From: Monoraphidium neglectum
Lineage: Eukaryota; Chlorophyta; Chlorophyceae; Sphaeropleales; Selenastraceae
Assembly: GCF_000611645.1 (NCBI RefSeq)
Contig: NW_014013549.1
Coordinates: 26,357-46,869 of the forward strand
Length of the DNA stretch: 20,513 nucleotides
Direction of reading: 5' to 3'
Shown: positions 8,039 to 17,734 of the stretch, piece by piece
Numbering within the stretch: position 1 is the stretch's first letter
Layout of the letters: each line of letters begins with the position of its first letter
Position numbers and translations under genes: made by a program
Notes under the pieces: generated by a model
What the model was told of the DNA's origin: nothing
What the model saw: only the letters and a program-made list of their open reading frames with translations
The model's database searches: none

Positions 8039-10466
8039 ATGGGGTCGAGTGCGCACCTACGGTCTGGGTGTGCTCGCCCATTGACGCCGGTGACAACAGA
8101 GGAGGGCGGCGCTGGCGGCGGCGGACTGCTGCACCCGAGCGGCAGATTCAATTGTGACATCTGGGACGACGCCGAGCGCTGCACCACCGCAGATTCCTGC
8201 TACTCGCTCGCCTGCTGCGGCGCCTGCAGACACAACAGTGGCGCCGTACCCCACTGTCCTACCGCCCAGGGCGGCGAGGGGTGCCACCGCCATGCCACCA
8301 CCTCTGCGCCCGCCGCCGCCGCCGCCGCAGCCGCCCTCGCCACCGCAGCCGCCGCCCCAGCGGCTGTCCCGGCGCTGCGGGCCCCCAGGAAGCCGGGGTG
8401 CCGCGACGGCTGCGAGCGCGCCACCGTGCTCGTCGCGCGCGTCACCAACCTGCAGCGGGCCGCCCTCACCCTTGGCGGCGCCGACGAGCTGCGGCTGTAT
8501 CACCGGGTGATGTCGGCGCTGGATGGAGTGGTCGTGCAGCGCCGTACCTCGGTTTGGAAGGTCTCGCGGTACGCGGTGAGTTGTACCGCAGCCCCACGCC
8601 CCGCAAGCTCTGGGTTGGGGCGAGCAAACGGAGGAGCGGCCAGAAGGGGTTGTGTCGCCGCACGCAAGAGCGGCTGACAGGGGGTCATGGGCGTCTCAAA
8701 CCTACCTGGTCAGCGCACTTCTGCGAGCCTGTCTGCGGCGGCCGGCCACGCGTCGCACCCTCCGCAACCCACATCCTCCTCCTCGCCCCCGCGTGGCCCC
8801 TGTCTATGTCCAGCTGCCATACTACTGTGTCGTGTGGCCACACGCCCGCGACCACGGCGCCGGGGTTGCGGACGGGATGCTGAGCCTGGCGCTGCGCCTT
8901 ATGGCTGCGGCTGGAGAGGTGAGGCTCATCCGCCAGCAATCAGCTTGGGTCCACCCGCGTGGTGGTGCCACATGTATGCCAGGTGGCAGGCGGCGCAACG
9001 CTGCCGAGTTGTGGACTGGGTGCTGCGGCAGCAGGCGCCAAGGCCTGGCGTATCAAGCAGCTTCCTGCTGGCGCGCGTCCCACCACGCTTAGCGCTCGTC
9101 CACACACTTCGGCCCGCGCCCGCTCCCTGCCTCACGCACGCCCGGACAGGTGACCCTGCCAAACGGCGAGCGCGCCGCCCTCCACCTCGGGATCTGCACC
9201 GGCGCCGCCTCGGCCGCCATCATCGGGTCCGAGGGAATGGCGTTCATCGCCGCCGGCCCCGCCGTCCGCGCCGCGCGCGGCCTCGCGGACTGCGGGGCGC
9301 CGCTCGCCCTCGCGGAGAGCACGTGGCTGGAGCTGGGCCCTGCCGCGCGCGTCGGGCCCGGCGCCGCTGTCGGCGGTGGGTGGCGGTGGGTAAAGCGGCT
9401 GGGGGTAGCCGAGGCCGACGGCGGTGCACCCATCGACGCACGGCTCCTGCTGCCTGGCTGTGACGACGGCTGCTGCGACTGCGGCGTCACAGCAGCTGCG
9501 ACAGCCGCCGGCTGCGGCGTGTCCGCCCGCGGAGCCGGCGCCCCGCCAGCCGTGTGCGACGCAAGGGGCGCCAAGTGCAGCTGTAGGGCGTGGGTTCTGG
9601 GCTGCGGCTTCACCGACCCTGACCTGGAGGGCGAATTTGCTGCGTGGCACGACGAGTCTATGGTCACCGTCGACAAGGTGCGACGCCGTCTCGATCTTCC
9701 AGCAAGTATGGCTTGCAGTTGCAGAGCCAAGGCTGCATGTAATGCACATGGCGGTCACGCGCCCGTGAGCTGTTGGGTGAACAGGAGGGTCGCCCCTACA
9801 CTCAGCTCTGGGGTGTGCCAGTACCTAACTCTTACACTCCTCCTCCTACCCGGTTTCCAATGGCTGCATCCGCAGGTGATGCTGCTGCCCTCCCTGCTCA
9901 ACGCCACGGCGGCCCTCGCCCACCACGCATGCAGCGGCCGGTGCGGCGGCCCCGTCGGCGCCGGCTCGGTCGCGGCGGCACAGCTGCTGCCGTGGGGCTA
10001 CCTGTCAATCCTGGGCCCCGCCACGGCGCTGCTCTCTCTCCTCCTGCTGGACCCGCTACTGCGCTGCGGCCAAACGCATTGGCGCGTACAAGGCGGCCGC
10101 GTCGTTGAGGCGACGAAATTCGCAATCAAGCTTCTGGCGTTGCTGCTGCGGTCGAGCATGCCTGCGCCGGCGCCGGCGCGGGCTGTGTGGCTGCTGGGCA
10201 CGCTGCCGTCCGCCCTGACTTGCAAGCTGCGCCTCCAATGGCAGCTCCTGCTCTCAGCCTCCGCTTTGCTGCTCACCACCGCCGCCGCCGCGGCCGGCTT
10301 GCTCGACCCCGAGGGGTCGTCCAAGGGCGGGGCGGGCGCTTTGGGCGGCGCGCTGGCGGCCGCGGTCCTGCACTGCGGGATCGTGTATGCGTGGGACGCG
10401 CGCCTTCGGGCAGCGTTCCTCAACGCACGCCGCGGCTCCTGCGACCTGAAGGCCAAGCATGCTTGA
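8039..10466 (+). CDS. Degenerate class III nucleotide-cyclase-like membrane protein
   Basis: Exons 8039-8575, 8814-8918, 9150-9677 and 9876-10466 (stop TGA at 10464) join in phase 0 with gt donors and ag acceptors, about 586 residues. The N-terminus is Ala/Gly/Cys-rich without a known domain. From about residue 126 it follows the order of a guanylate/adenylate cyclase domain: ATVLVARVTNLQRAA, SVWKVSRYA, ADGMLSLALRLMAAAGE, LHLGICTGAASAAIIGSEGM, then GPAVRAARGL. Compared with active cyclases, Arg134 replaces the first metal-binding Asp, no second Asp follows WKVSRY, and the Gly-Asp-x-Val-Asn motif reads Gly-Pro-Ala-Val-Arg. It is therefore probably inactive. Residues 391-586 are hydrophobic and multi-pass. 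The Cys-rich part between 9380 and 9590 could be a further intron, although its frame stays open. The start at 8039 is the first ATG in frame; earlier starts or exons are possible. Confidence 0.7.
9876..10466 (+). other. Hydrophobic multi-pass C-terminal domain of the cyclase-like protein
   Basis: This single exon encodes about 196 residues with four or five likely membrane segments, among them GYLSILGPATALLSLLLLDP, FAIKLLALLL, WQLLLSASALLLTTAAAAAG and LGGALAAAVLHCGIVYAW. It ends with a short charged tail (DLKAKHA). It follows the cyclase-like domain, whereas most membrane cyclases have their membrane helices before the catalytic domain. I do not recognise it as a named transporter or receptor domain. 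Confidence 0.6.
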
Positions 10467-13235
10467 GTGAAGGAACGTTCTTTTCTTCTCCATAGCGGTA
10501 TGTGGCGTTGTTGCGCCACCTCTTTCCAATTACAAAGGAGAGCCTTTCTGCCGACGCCTCTGGTCCTGCGCAGCGTGCTCCCTCAGGGCCGCTGCGCGGT
10601 TCGCACCCCAAACCCCCTTTCGCATCTGAGAGCGCCCCCTTCGGCCGTGCATACCTCAAAAGGAGTCTCCTGCCGCGTGCGGCGGTGCAGCAGCGGCGCG
10701 GCAGCGTCCAAGGGACCCTCCCCGTGGGCGTGCCGCACGCTGGCGATCCAGCGGGTTGTATTTCCACCCCCAGGCGACACACACCTCGTGTTTGGTAGAG
10801 CCGGGGCGCACCTAACTCCGCCGGGCGGGCCGGCTAAGCAGCCGGCAAGCTATCCAGAGCGGTTTTGCTTGACAGCAACTGGCCAGAGACACCCACGTGC
10901 GTGCGAGCACGCACTCTGCCGGGCGCCATCGCTTTCCTTTCCATATGATTTCTTTCACCGCTCCTTTGAGTGCCGCCCGCATCACCCCATCATCATCGGC
11001 AAAGCGAGAGAGGAGAGGTGTGCAAGTGAGAGAGGAAGCTGCACCTCCCTTCCACTCGAATTCTGAAGCTCAGGCCGCCGCGGTCGGAGCGGGGCGGCCC
11101 CTGGCCCCTGGCAGCCCACCACGAATGGCGGTCGCGGAGTGCCTGGCTATGGAACTGTGTTGTCACGGCCGGTGCGCTCCCAAGCCGGCCAACCACTGAC
11201 ACATGCGCTTGCTCGCCGGCAAACCAACGCCGAGCCTGCGGCGGCATTGCTATTCACAGAGACCGCGTGGCTTGATGTTGTTTGTACGACTTAAAGCTCA
11301 CCGTGTCCCTTTGTGCCTGGCGCCCTGCTCATTTTTTGACAGCCCAGCGCCTCTCTTTGTCTTATCAAAGAGCCAAGAGGGCCACGCCCCCCGCCCCAAC
11401 CCGTCGCCTCAAAACCCTCAGCGCTTTGAAGCGTCCCCTTCAGTGGCCAAAGTTGGCAAGCGGCATTGGGGCACCACCATTTAGCCCCCAGGGCGGTGGG
11501 GCCGCTTGAGGGAATTGAATTGAGAGCGTGATAGGCAGGGCCCCACCGCCGGCTGGCACGCTCAAGGCGCAACTCCGCAGCACAGCGCTCGCACCCTGTT
11601 CACATGCACACGCACACATGATTGGTCATGCTTGTGCGCCCCAGCGCATGCTGCACTGTTTTATGCATAGTGTTGAGTGGCGCCACCCCAAGGCCGACTT
11701 TGCCGCCGCACGACACTCTCAGTCTCAGCCTTGTGTCGCTGTTGCGTGAGCGATCTCCTAGGTCAACACTGATTTTCACACAGCCATCTCTCCTTCCCGC
11801 TCATCTACGTACACACAAACAGCACACACACAACACACACGTGTGCATGCAAGCATGCGTGCACACCCACTCAACCACCAAGCACCTGCGTGCGCCAGCT
11901 TGCAACTGTGGCCGCCCGGGTGCGCTGGCGCCCATCAGATCATTTGCGTGAGAGCGGCTTACATAGCATCGGCACCCCTTTGAACTCAGGCTAATTGCCG
12001 TTCCCCAACTCGCATTGCAGGCGTCCCGCGCCCACCCGATCACTGCCGCACCCGCAGGTGGCCCCGCCCTGTGCCCCTTGGGACTTCAGAGAGCCGCAGC
12101 CCCCGACATGCGCCGCTTTGAGTTGACACTGCTCTTTGAGTACACCGTCGCCTGCAGCACCGACGCCCCCTTGTTTCACGCCACCGCCACTGCTGTGTTT
12201 GACAACCCAGGAGGACCAGCTCGAGGGGGGCAGGCACGCGCAGCAGCGTACACACAATTCCAGTATTTGTTGCTGGCACTTGCTTTTCATTTGGGCTCGT
12301 GTCCGCCAAGTGCACCGCTCTTCCAGTTCCTGCTGCTGCTGCCTGGGACACACTGGGCGTTTTTGGGCTGTTCTCAGCCCACTCCCCTGCTGCTCTGCTC
12401 TGGGCGCTCGAGCGCGCAGCCGTCCGCAGAGCAAGACACAGCGCCCCTCTGCGGCTGCCGCTGGCGGTAATTTTACGCGCTTGCTCCGCGGGCTTCCCCT
12501 TCAGTCTGTCCCCTAGTGTTGTGGGGATGCTGGCGGCCGCCCCAACCCTTTGCGCCCGCCTCACCCCTGCGTTGGTGAAGCTGGTGGCGGCATCCTGTTG
12601 CTCAAAGCACCCGTTTGCAAGATCAGGCAGTTTATCCCCGCTGAAGATTTGATGCCGAGCCGCGCAAGCTCAAGCGGACTTCGACAAGGTGTGCACGACA
12701 AAAACAAGCTTGGCAGCTGCCTCGGCGACGCGCGCCGTACCGTCCGGCCCATCCCAGTCGTGCGCTCGCTAGGCCCGCGGCTGCTGGGGCCGCTGCTTTC
12801 CCTCCTCCTGTTCGCCAGGCGCCCCTGCAGGCAAGGCTTCTACTAATGTTGCAGCGAGCGCCAAGCGCCGCTGCGGCATGTGATCCTTCTGCTGAAATGG
12901 AGCGGAGCCTTGATGAGGAGGGGCTGCCTGTAAATGTGGAGCACTGTGCAGGCATGCCTGGCGCGTGGGACGTAGGCGCCGTTTTCTTGTCGCAGGCTGC
13001 AAAAGTCGCTTGCGAGTGTGCACCGCTGTACCGTGTGCAGACTGCCGTGCCTCTGAACCACTGTTTGTACTGCTCTGAAGGCACTCGATTGCTCAAGGCC
13101 AAAAGTTGCTTTATTGGGAACGGCAACACAAAAGACCGCACGTGTGGACGCATCAAGGATCAAGGGGTGCGCGGCAAACAGCAGTCCCATGACCAGCGGT
13201 GCATCCTGTCGTCCTCATCGGCCATGAATCTACTG
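10467..13235. other. 2.8-kb stretch with no gene I can support
   Basis: Begins with the probable 3' UTR of the cyclase-like gene. Both strands carry overlapping open frames of 60-200 codons, as expected by chance in GC-rich DNA; none shows a recognisable motif or a convincing splice chain. A CA-rich tract lies at 11810-11875. The part from 12015 to 12850 is open in several plus-strand frames and is followed by a TGTAA poly(A)-type signal at 12929-12933. A small unrecognised plus-strand gene there cannot be excluded. Confidence 0.4.
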
Positions 13236-13418
13236 TAGTGAACCAACTGAATACCAACGGCCCCAACCCCAGGGTGCGCTGCCTGTTTGTGGATAGGGAT
13301 GACGCAGGTGAAGCTATCCCAGGTCAAACACACTGTTACCATCGATCTCTATTTTGCGACCCAGAACTGCTTGGTCCGCACCCCAGGCTTGTAAATAGCT
13401 ATCCACGCAAACACGATG
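13236..13418 (-). repeat. Duplicated 3' flank of the RAP gene, left copy
   Basis: Sequence just downstream of the left RAP gene's stop codon resembles 17735-17903 downstream of the right gene. Shared blocks include the regions around 13272-13290 and 17768-17787 (gtgcgctgcctg versus atgtgctgcctg, then gtggat) and the cluster ccaggcttgtaaatagc versus ccaaggcttgtaggtagc. The similarity shows that the duplicated unit extends past the coding region. Short open frames in this segment are also similar between the copies, but that follows from the duplication and does not prove a gene. Confidence 0.6.
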
Positions 13419-15980
13419 TCAGGCAGCCGCTGCTGGCCCTGCCCCTGGCGGTCTGCCGGCCCCCAGCTTTTGCAGCGTCACCGCCACCTTGTGCCGCAGG
13501 TACGCCGCGTGCTGCGCCGCGTCCGCCTGCATCGCGTTCCACTTCCACCAGGGCACAGACACCACCACGTAGCCACGCGCCGCCAGCGCCCTGTCGCGCG
13601 CCAGCGTGTCGCCTGTAGGCTGCCTGCCCGGCAGCAGAAAGTGGTGCGGACCGTCCGCCTCAATGGCCAGCCGCCGCCCGGTGGCCGTGTGCATCGCAAT
13701 GACGTCAACGCTGTAGGCGCCGTCGTCTGTGCGTGCCTCCTGACAGCAGGCGGCCAGGCCTGGCAGCTGCTGCGCGGCTGCTAACACACCCTGCTCAAAC
13801 ACTGTCCTGCGCTGCTGAGCTGTCTGTTGCAACATCAGCTCCCACACATCCGCGCACTGCTGCAGCTGCTGCGCCGACAACGTGCCTGCCAGCCCGCCGC
13901 TGCGTGGCTTACAGTCCAGCAACCACAGATGCACCTGCCACAGCTGACTGCGGCCGGCTCCCGTGGATCCTGATTCCCATAAGCCACTGGCTGCAAGCTG
14001 CTTGCTCAGTGCCACGACCTGCTGCGTCAGCTGCTGCTCGTCCGCCACCACCACAGCCCAACACAGGTTGCAGATGGCTTGTTCGTCCTGAGCGGACTCC
14101 TGCCTTCGCTGCTGAGCAGCGGCCATGAGCGCCTCAAACAGCGGCGCTTCAACGTAGCCCAGCCTGGCTGCCGCCAGCGCTGTGATGCTGATGTCCTGTG
14201 GAGTCATGGCTGCTACCCGCTGCAGCACGGCTGTCATCAGCAGTGACGTCAGCTGGTCAGGGCGCATGCCCAACTCCGACAGAGCCCACAAGCTGTTGCT
14301 GATGTTCTGAGGTGTCATGCCCTCCACAAGCTGCAGACTGACGGCGGCGTCCGCCAGCTGCAGCAGCGCCAACTCAACCCTTGTCTGCTGCATTGTCGTG
14401 CGCGGCGCAGCTGCAAAGTCTGCTTTACGCTTGGCCGCGGCCCACAGTGTATTGGAAAAATTCTGTGCGGTCACTGCCTTTGCCACCAATGCCTCCAAAA
14501 GCGAATGCCAATCCACATTCGCAAGGGGCAGCCCAATGGTTGCCACCGCCCACAGCGTGTTGGACACGGCCTGCGGTGTTGCTGCATGCCGCTGCTGCAC
14601 CAAGGCCGCCACCAGCTGCTGCGCCTGCTGTTCTGGTAGCGGCAGCCCCATGGTGGCCACCGCCCACAGCGTGTTGGACAGGTTCTGTGATGTTGCACTC
14701 TGCCGCTGCTGCACCAACGCCTCTACCAGCTGCTGCGCCTGCTGCTCTTGCAGCGGCAGCCCCATGGTGGCCGCCGCCCACAGCGTGTTGGACACGCCCT
14801 GCGGCTTGGCTGCCTGCCGCTGCCGCACCAACGCCTCCACCAGCTGCTGCGCCTGCTGCTTTGACAGCTGCAGCCCCATGGTGGCCGCCGCCCACAGCGT
14901 GTTGGACAGGCCCTGCGGTGTTGCTGCATGCCGCTGCTGCACCGGCGCCGCCACCAGCTGCTGCGCTTGCTGATCTGGCAGCAACAGCCCCATGGCGGCG
15001 GCCGCCCAGAGCGTATTGGACAGGTTCTGTGATGTTGCACCCTGCCGCTGCTGCACCAAGGCCGCCACCAGCTGCTGCGCCTGCTGCTTATCAATCCTGT
15101 ACATTCCATTGCCCCACAACAGCGCTGCGCCATACAGAGCGTTGGCCAAGCCCTGTGGCGCCGCCACTTCTCGTTCGCCTACCAGCCGGTTCAGGCAGGC
15201 GTCAAGCAGCGGCGGATCTGCATACGCTGCCTTACCACAAGCCCACACAATGTTAGCCAGCGCCTGCTCCCCGCATTCGTCAAGCTGTGGCTGCAGGCGC
15301 GCCCACAGCCTCCGCAGCAGCGGGTGAAAGCGGGTCGCCTGCGTGCCTGCGCCGATGATGTGTCCGGCCCTACTGAATGCTGTCGAGATGTGGATGTAGT
15401 TGAAGCTGGCGCCGTGCTGCTGCTCCAAGCGCTCAAGCTCCTGCAGTGTTGAGGACTGCTTTATCCACCTGGTAAGCTGCGGTGCGTCAAGGCCACTGCC
15501 GCCAGCCTGTCCGGTGCCCCAGGCCAGTAATGTGGCTGTGACCCGCGCCACGTCCTTCGGGCCTGCCGCTGTCCGCGCCGCTGGTGCCATTGCGATCGCG
15601 GCTGCTTGGCTGAGGGCAGCGGCCGCGGGGCAAAGGGGTACTGCTTCCGCCTCTGCCGCTGCCTTGGCGTCTTGTTTTGCCTTGGCCTCTATCTTTGCAT
15701 TGGCCTCTGCTGTTGCCTGGGCCTCTGGCGTTGTCGCTGCGGCTGCTGGCGTAGGCAACTCTCCCCTCTTTGCTGCCGCCACTGTTGCTGTGACTGAGAA
15801 ATGCCTCACACTCCCCAGCAGGCGAAGAGGCTGTGTCGACACCTCCAGCTCGCGCGCGCCAGGCCACCAGCTGCGGGGCCTGCTGGCTCCCTGGGTTGCG
15901 GCGAACTGACGCGCCCACCCCTCCGCAAGCCGAATGTCCCAGGAGGCCCTGTTGATTTTTTGAGTTGAGGAAGACCACAC
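13419..15980 (-). CDS. RAP-domain protein with OPR-like 38-residue repeats (probable organelle RNA factor)
   Basis: The long open frame gives 853 residues, counted from the GTG at 15980. It has an Ala/Glu/Lys-rich N-terminal part (about 65-140), a conserved helical entry (TRWIKQSSTLQELERLE), and repeat units containing NxLWAAA (about 279-568). Five of these, residues 299-488, are near-identical 38-residue repeats. A second helical region follows, then a C-terminal RAP domain (about 755-832). Proteins of this build (OPR/RAP) bind organelle RNA and control its stability, splicing or translation. There is no ATG at the open frame's start. The ATG at 16009-16011 (MSQAPAALYSR) aligns with the ATG of the paralogue (MNKASAASSSG) and looks like a transit-peptide start, but it is one base out of frame with the long frame; an intron, an indel near the A6 run, or a sequence error must lie between. 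Stop is TGA. Confidence 0.82.
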   Translation of the reverse strand: MWSSSTQKINRASWDIRLAEGWARQFAATQGASRPRSWWPGARELEVSTQPLRLLGSVRHFSVTATVAAAKRGELPTPAAAATTPEAQATAEANAKIEAKAKQDAKAAAEAEAVPLCPAAAALSQAAAIAMAPAARTAAGPKDVARVTATLLAWGTGQAGGSGLDAPQLTRWIKQSSTLQELERLEQQHGASFNYIHISTAFSRAGHIIGAGTQATRFHPLLRRLWARLQPQLDECGEQALANIVWACGKAAYADPPLLDACLNRLVGEREVAAPQGLANALYGAALLWGNGMYRIDKQQAQQLVAALVQQRQGATSQNLSNTLWAAAAMGLLLPDQQAQQLVAAPVQQRHAATPQGLSNTLWAAATMGLQLSKQQAQQLVEALVRQRQAAKPQGVSNTLWAAATMGLPLQEQQAQQLVEALVQQRQSATSQNLSNTLWAVATMGLPLPEQQAQQLVAALVQQRHAATPQAVSNTLWAVATIGLPLANVDWHSLLEALVAKAVTAQNFSNTLWAAAKRKADFAAAPRTTMQQTRVELALLQLADAAVSLQLVEGMTPQNISNSLWALSELGMRPDQLTSLLMTAVLQRVAAMTPQDISITALAAARLGYVEAPLFEALMAAAQQRRQESAQDEQAICNLCWAVVVADEQQLTQQVVALSKQLAASGLWESGSTGAGRSQLWQVHLWLLDCKPRSGGLAGTLSAQQLQQCADVWELMLQQTAQQRRTVFEQGVLAAAQQLPGLAACCQEARTDDGAYSVDVIAMHTATGRRLAIEADGPHHFLLPGRQPTGDTLARDRALAARGYVVVSVPWWKWNAMQADAAQHAAYLRHKVAVTLQKLGAGRPPGAGPAAAA
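13485..13718 (-). other. RAP domain, left copy
   Basis: Residues about 755-832 read SVDVIAMHTATGRRLAIEAD, then GPHHFL, a Gly-Asp-Thr-Leu turn, RALAARGYVVVSVPWWKW and a final helix ending YLRHKV. This is the RAP pattern (lxvDGPxHF...Tx..R...L...G..vv.vp..eW...yL), common in chloroplast and mitochondrial RNA factors and related in fold to PD-(D/E)XK nucleases. Confidence 0.88.
14517..15086 (-). repeat. Five tandem 114-bp units encoding 38-residue OPR-like repeats
   Basis: Five exact-length units (38 codons, no indels) begin with QQAQQLV and contain SNTLWAxAxxGL. Neighbouring units differ at only a few residues, for example Ala/Glu before Leu-Val and His/Gln before the Ala-Thr pair. The 38-residue period is that of octotricopeptide repeats, although the textbook PPPEW signature is not seen. 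The equivalent place in the neighbouring paralogue has a single unit (18996-19109). Confidence 0.9.
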
Positions 15981-16130
15981 GTGAATATAGCGCTGCAGGC
16001 GCCTGGCTCATTTGGATGGCTGTCACAACCGCACCAGCAGTGTAAGCGGCGACACAGATCGTGTGCGCTCACTCAAGGAGGCTGTGCGCGAATCGTGCCA
16101 GCAGTTGCTGACAACGCAGGAAACGCTCAA
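15981..16130 (-). promoter_or_regulatory. 5' leader and proposed start of the left RAP gene
   Basis: Holds the ATG at 16009-16011 discussed for the RAP gene. Sequence upstream of it, about 16036-16110, resembles 20025-20130 upstream of the right copy (for example the cagatc ... gcgctca ... gtgccagcag series). The duplication therefore included part of the promoter or 5' UTR. A possible splice acceptor (ctgcag) sits at about 15991-15996. Confidence 0.45.
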
Positions 16131-16233
16131 GGAAATACATCATCTGGCTCGTGTATGTGCACGGTGCTTTTGCTCGCAGTCTCGTATCATGGACCAATGC
16201 GTGGTTTCGGAGGTGTGAACTGATCAACGGCTC

Positions 16234-16262
16234 GCTGGCTGCGATGTATATCGCCGATCTTT
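16234..16262. repeat. 29-bp direct repeat, copy 1
   Basis: A 29-base block beginning gctggctgcgatgtata and ending gccgatcttt. It recurs at 16401-16429 with two mismatches, 167 bases downstream. Both copies are in the spacer upstream of the left RAP gene. Confidence 0.8.
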
Positions 16263-16400
16263 ACGGGTCTAGCGGTTCATCCAACGGGGAAATGGCGTTC
16301 TGCGACCAGAGGTGTCAGTGTGTGTGTGCGTGCGTGCGTATGTGTGTACACTTGTATGGTTTGCCTGCTTCCTGCCAGCTTCTTTTGGGCAAAATGGCTT

Positions 16401-16429
16401 GCTAGCTGCGATGTATACCGCCGATCTTT
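16401..16429. repeat. 29-bp direct repeat, copy 2
   Basis: Second copy of the 29-base block at 16234-16262, with two substitutions. The sequence after each copy is only weakly similar. It may be a remnant of a small tandem duplication or of paired regulatory sites. Confidence 0.8.
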
Positions 16430-17734
16430 GAGAGAGTATGGTTTTGTGTACAGAGGTTCCCCCTCAAAATGGCACCGCATGTGTGCACGATGCCGTGGTG
16501 CGAGCGGTGCCAGGACTAATTACTGTAGCGAGTGATGTTCAAGCAGGGCAGGACCTCAAGGTTCCCCACCTGGCCCGCACATCCAGAACCAGAATCCCCC
16601 AAACCCACAACTACCAGCCTGCAATCAGCCCAGCGTTAAGAAGTTTTGCGGTGCCGTTGACTGCAGCTGTCAGCAACGCCATCCGTCCGCGTTCTGAAGT
16701 GATACCGCAGCGGGCGACGGGACTGCTGGCCCCATGGGCAGCGTGAGAGGGTGGGCCCCGTCCCTGGCTGACTCACCTTGGGCGACACTCTGCCGCACCC
16801 CATGCCTGGCGCGCCTGCCTGCCAACACGTCCAGGCATGGCCTTGCGCGCATGCTCGGCGTCGTGTGAGCGCCCAAGCACGAGCTGCCAGTCGTCGTTCA
16901 GTCACCGCTGTCCCCCAAGTCGGTGGCTCCCGCATCCTTTGTCACTCTCTTGACTGTTTTGGATTGCATAGAAACCTTGTCAAAGTGGGCCACAATCGCT
17001 TGCAGGCTCTGAGCTGGGCACGTTGTGTCGTGGCAGTTACATAGTATGCCGCATCGCTCTGGCAGGTGTACTGTCACTCAGGCCCCGCTTTGATGCGCCC
17101 GCAGCTGCTGCAGGTCCAGGCGTGCCCTCATAAAGCCCGCGGTCGCAAGCTGATTGTGTGCGGACCGCGCGCGCCAGCGCCATGCGCCTGGGTCACACTG
17201 GAGGTCAGCTCTCACCCGGGGGGGGGGGAGGGTCTGGCGCCGCTGCCAGCTCGTCACAAGTAGATGTATTGGCCTCAAGTAAGCAGCTGGTGCGCATGCA
17301 GGTCGAGACGCGTCCAGGTACGAACCACCCTTGCTTGAGTCTGCGGCCGCCGGCCGCCCGGAGCGAGGAGATTGATGGAGGGGCTGCGGGCCTGGCCGCC
17401 ACCTGGCAACCGCTTCGACGGCTCCGAAAGGCAGAGGCCGCGGCCCAGCAGCTGCGCCACAGCTGCCGCGCCCAGGGTGGCCTGCACGACTTTGTCGCAG
17501 GCCTGCGCCCGCTCCAGGCGTGTGTGACATCACCCTGAATCGTCCATGTCTGTGGCCTTGCTGCACGCGTTGACGTTGTCTTCGGCTGCGCCTCCTCGCG
17601 CTGGGCAGCTTCCTAATGGTTGCCACAAGGCCATCAGGGGCTGTGCAGTTGGAAAAGAGGGGTGGTCGGCCAGCAGTTGGGGGAGGCTTGATGGACGGCG
17701 GCGCAGGGTCGAGCTGCTGCACGGGAGTTAGGGG

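Larger units (their letters stand above)
16131..17734. other. 1.6-kb spacer between the RAP copies
   Basis: No gene is supported. Contents: a short direct repeat pair (16234-16262 and 16401-16429), a GT/GC-rich tract at 16314-16350, a G9 run at about 17220, and a minus-strand TGTAA at 17037-17041 that could serve the right RAP gene but lies more than 850 bases from its stop. Long open frames on both strands at 17078-17866 have no recognisable motif. Confidence 0.5.

Noticed and set aside
8154..8510. Proline-rich frame (PPPPPPQPPSPPQPPPQ), like algal cell-wall proteins
   Set aside because: It is the alternative frame of an Ala-rich stretch. Only the Ala frame runs unbroken into the cyclase-like domain.
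9089..9758. Two 200-residue minus-strand frames opposite the cyclase-like gene
   Set aside because: Shadows of a GC-rich coding exon, with no recognisable motif and no splice logic.
14317..15327. Plus-strand Cys/Ala/Pro-rich repeat frames (SCCACC type)
   Set aside because: Antisense shadows of the 114-bp repeats; the minus-strand frame carries the OPR-like and RAP signatures.
16012..16218. Plus-strand frame with helix-like LKEAVRESCQQLLTTQETLKE
   Set aside because: Short, no partner exon found, and the matching 5' flank of the right RAP copy does not keep the frame. Treated as the 5' leader of the minus-strand gene.
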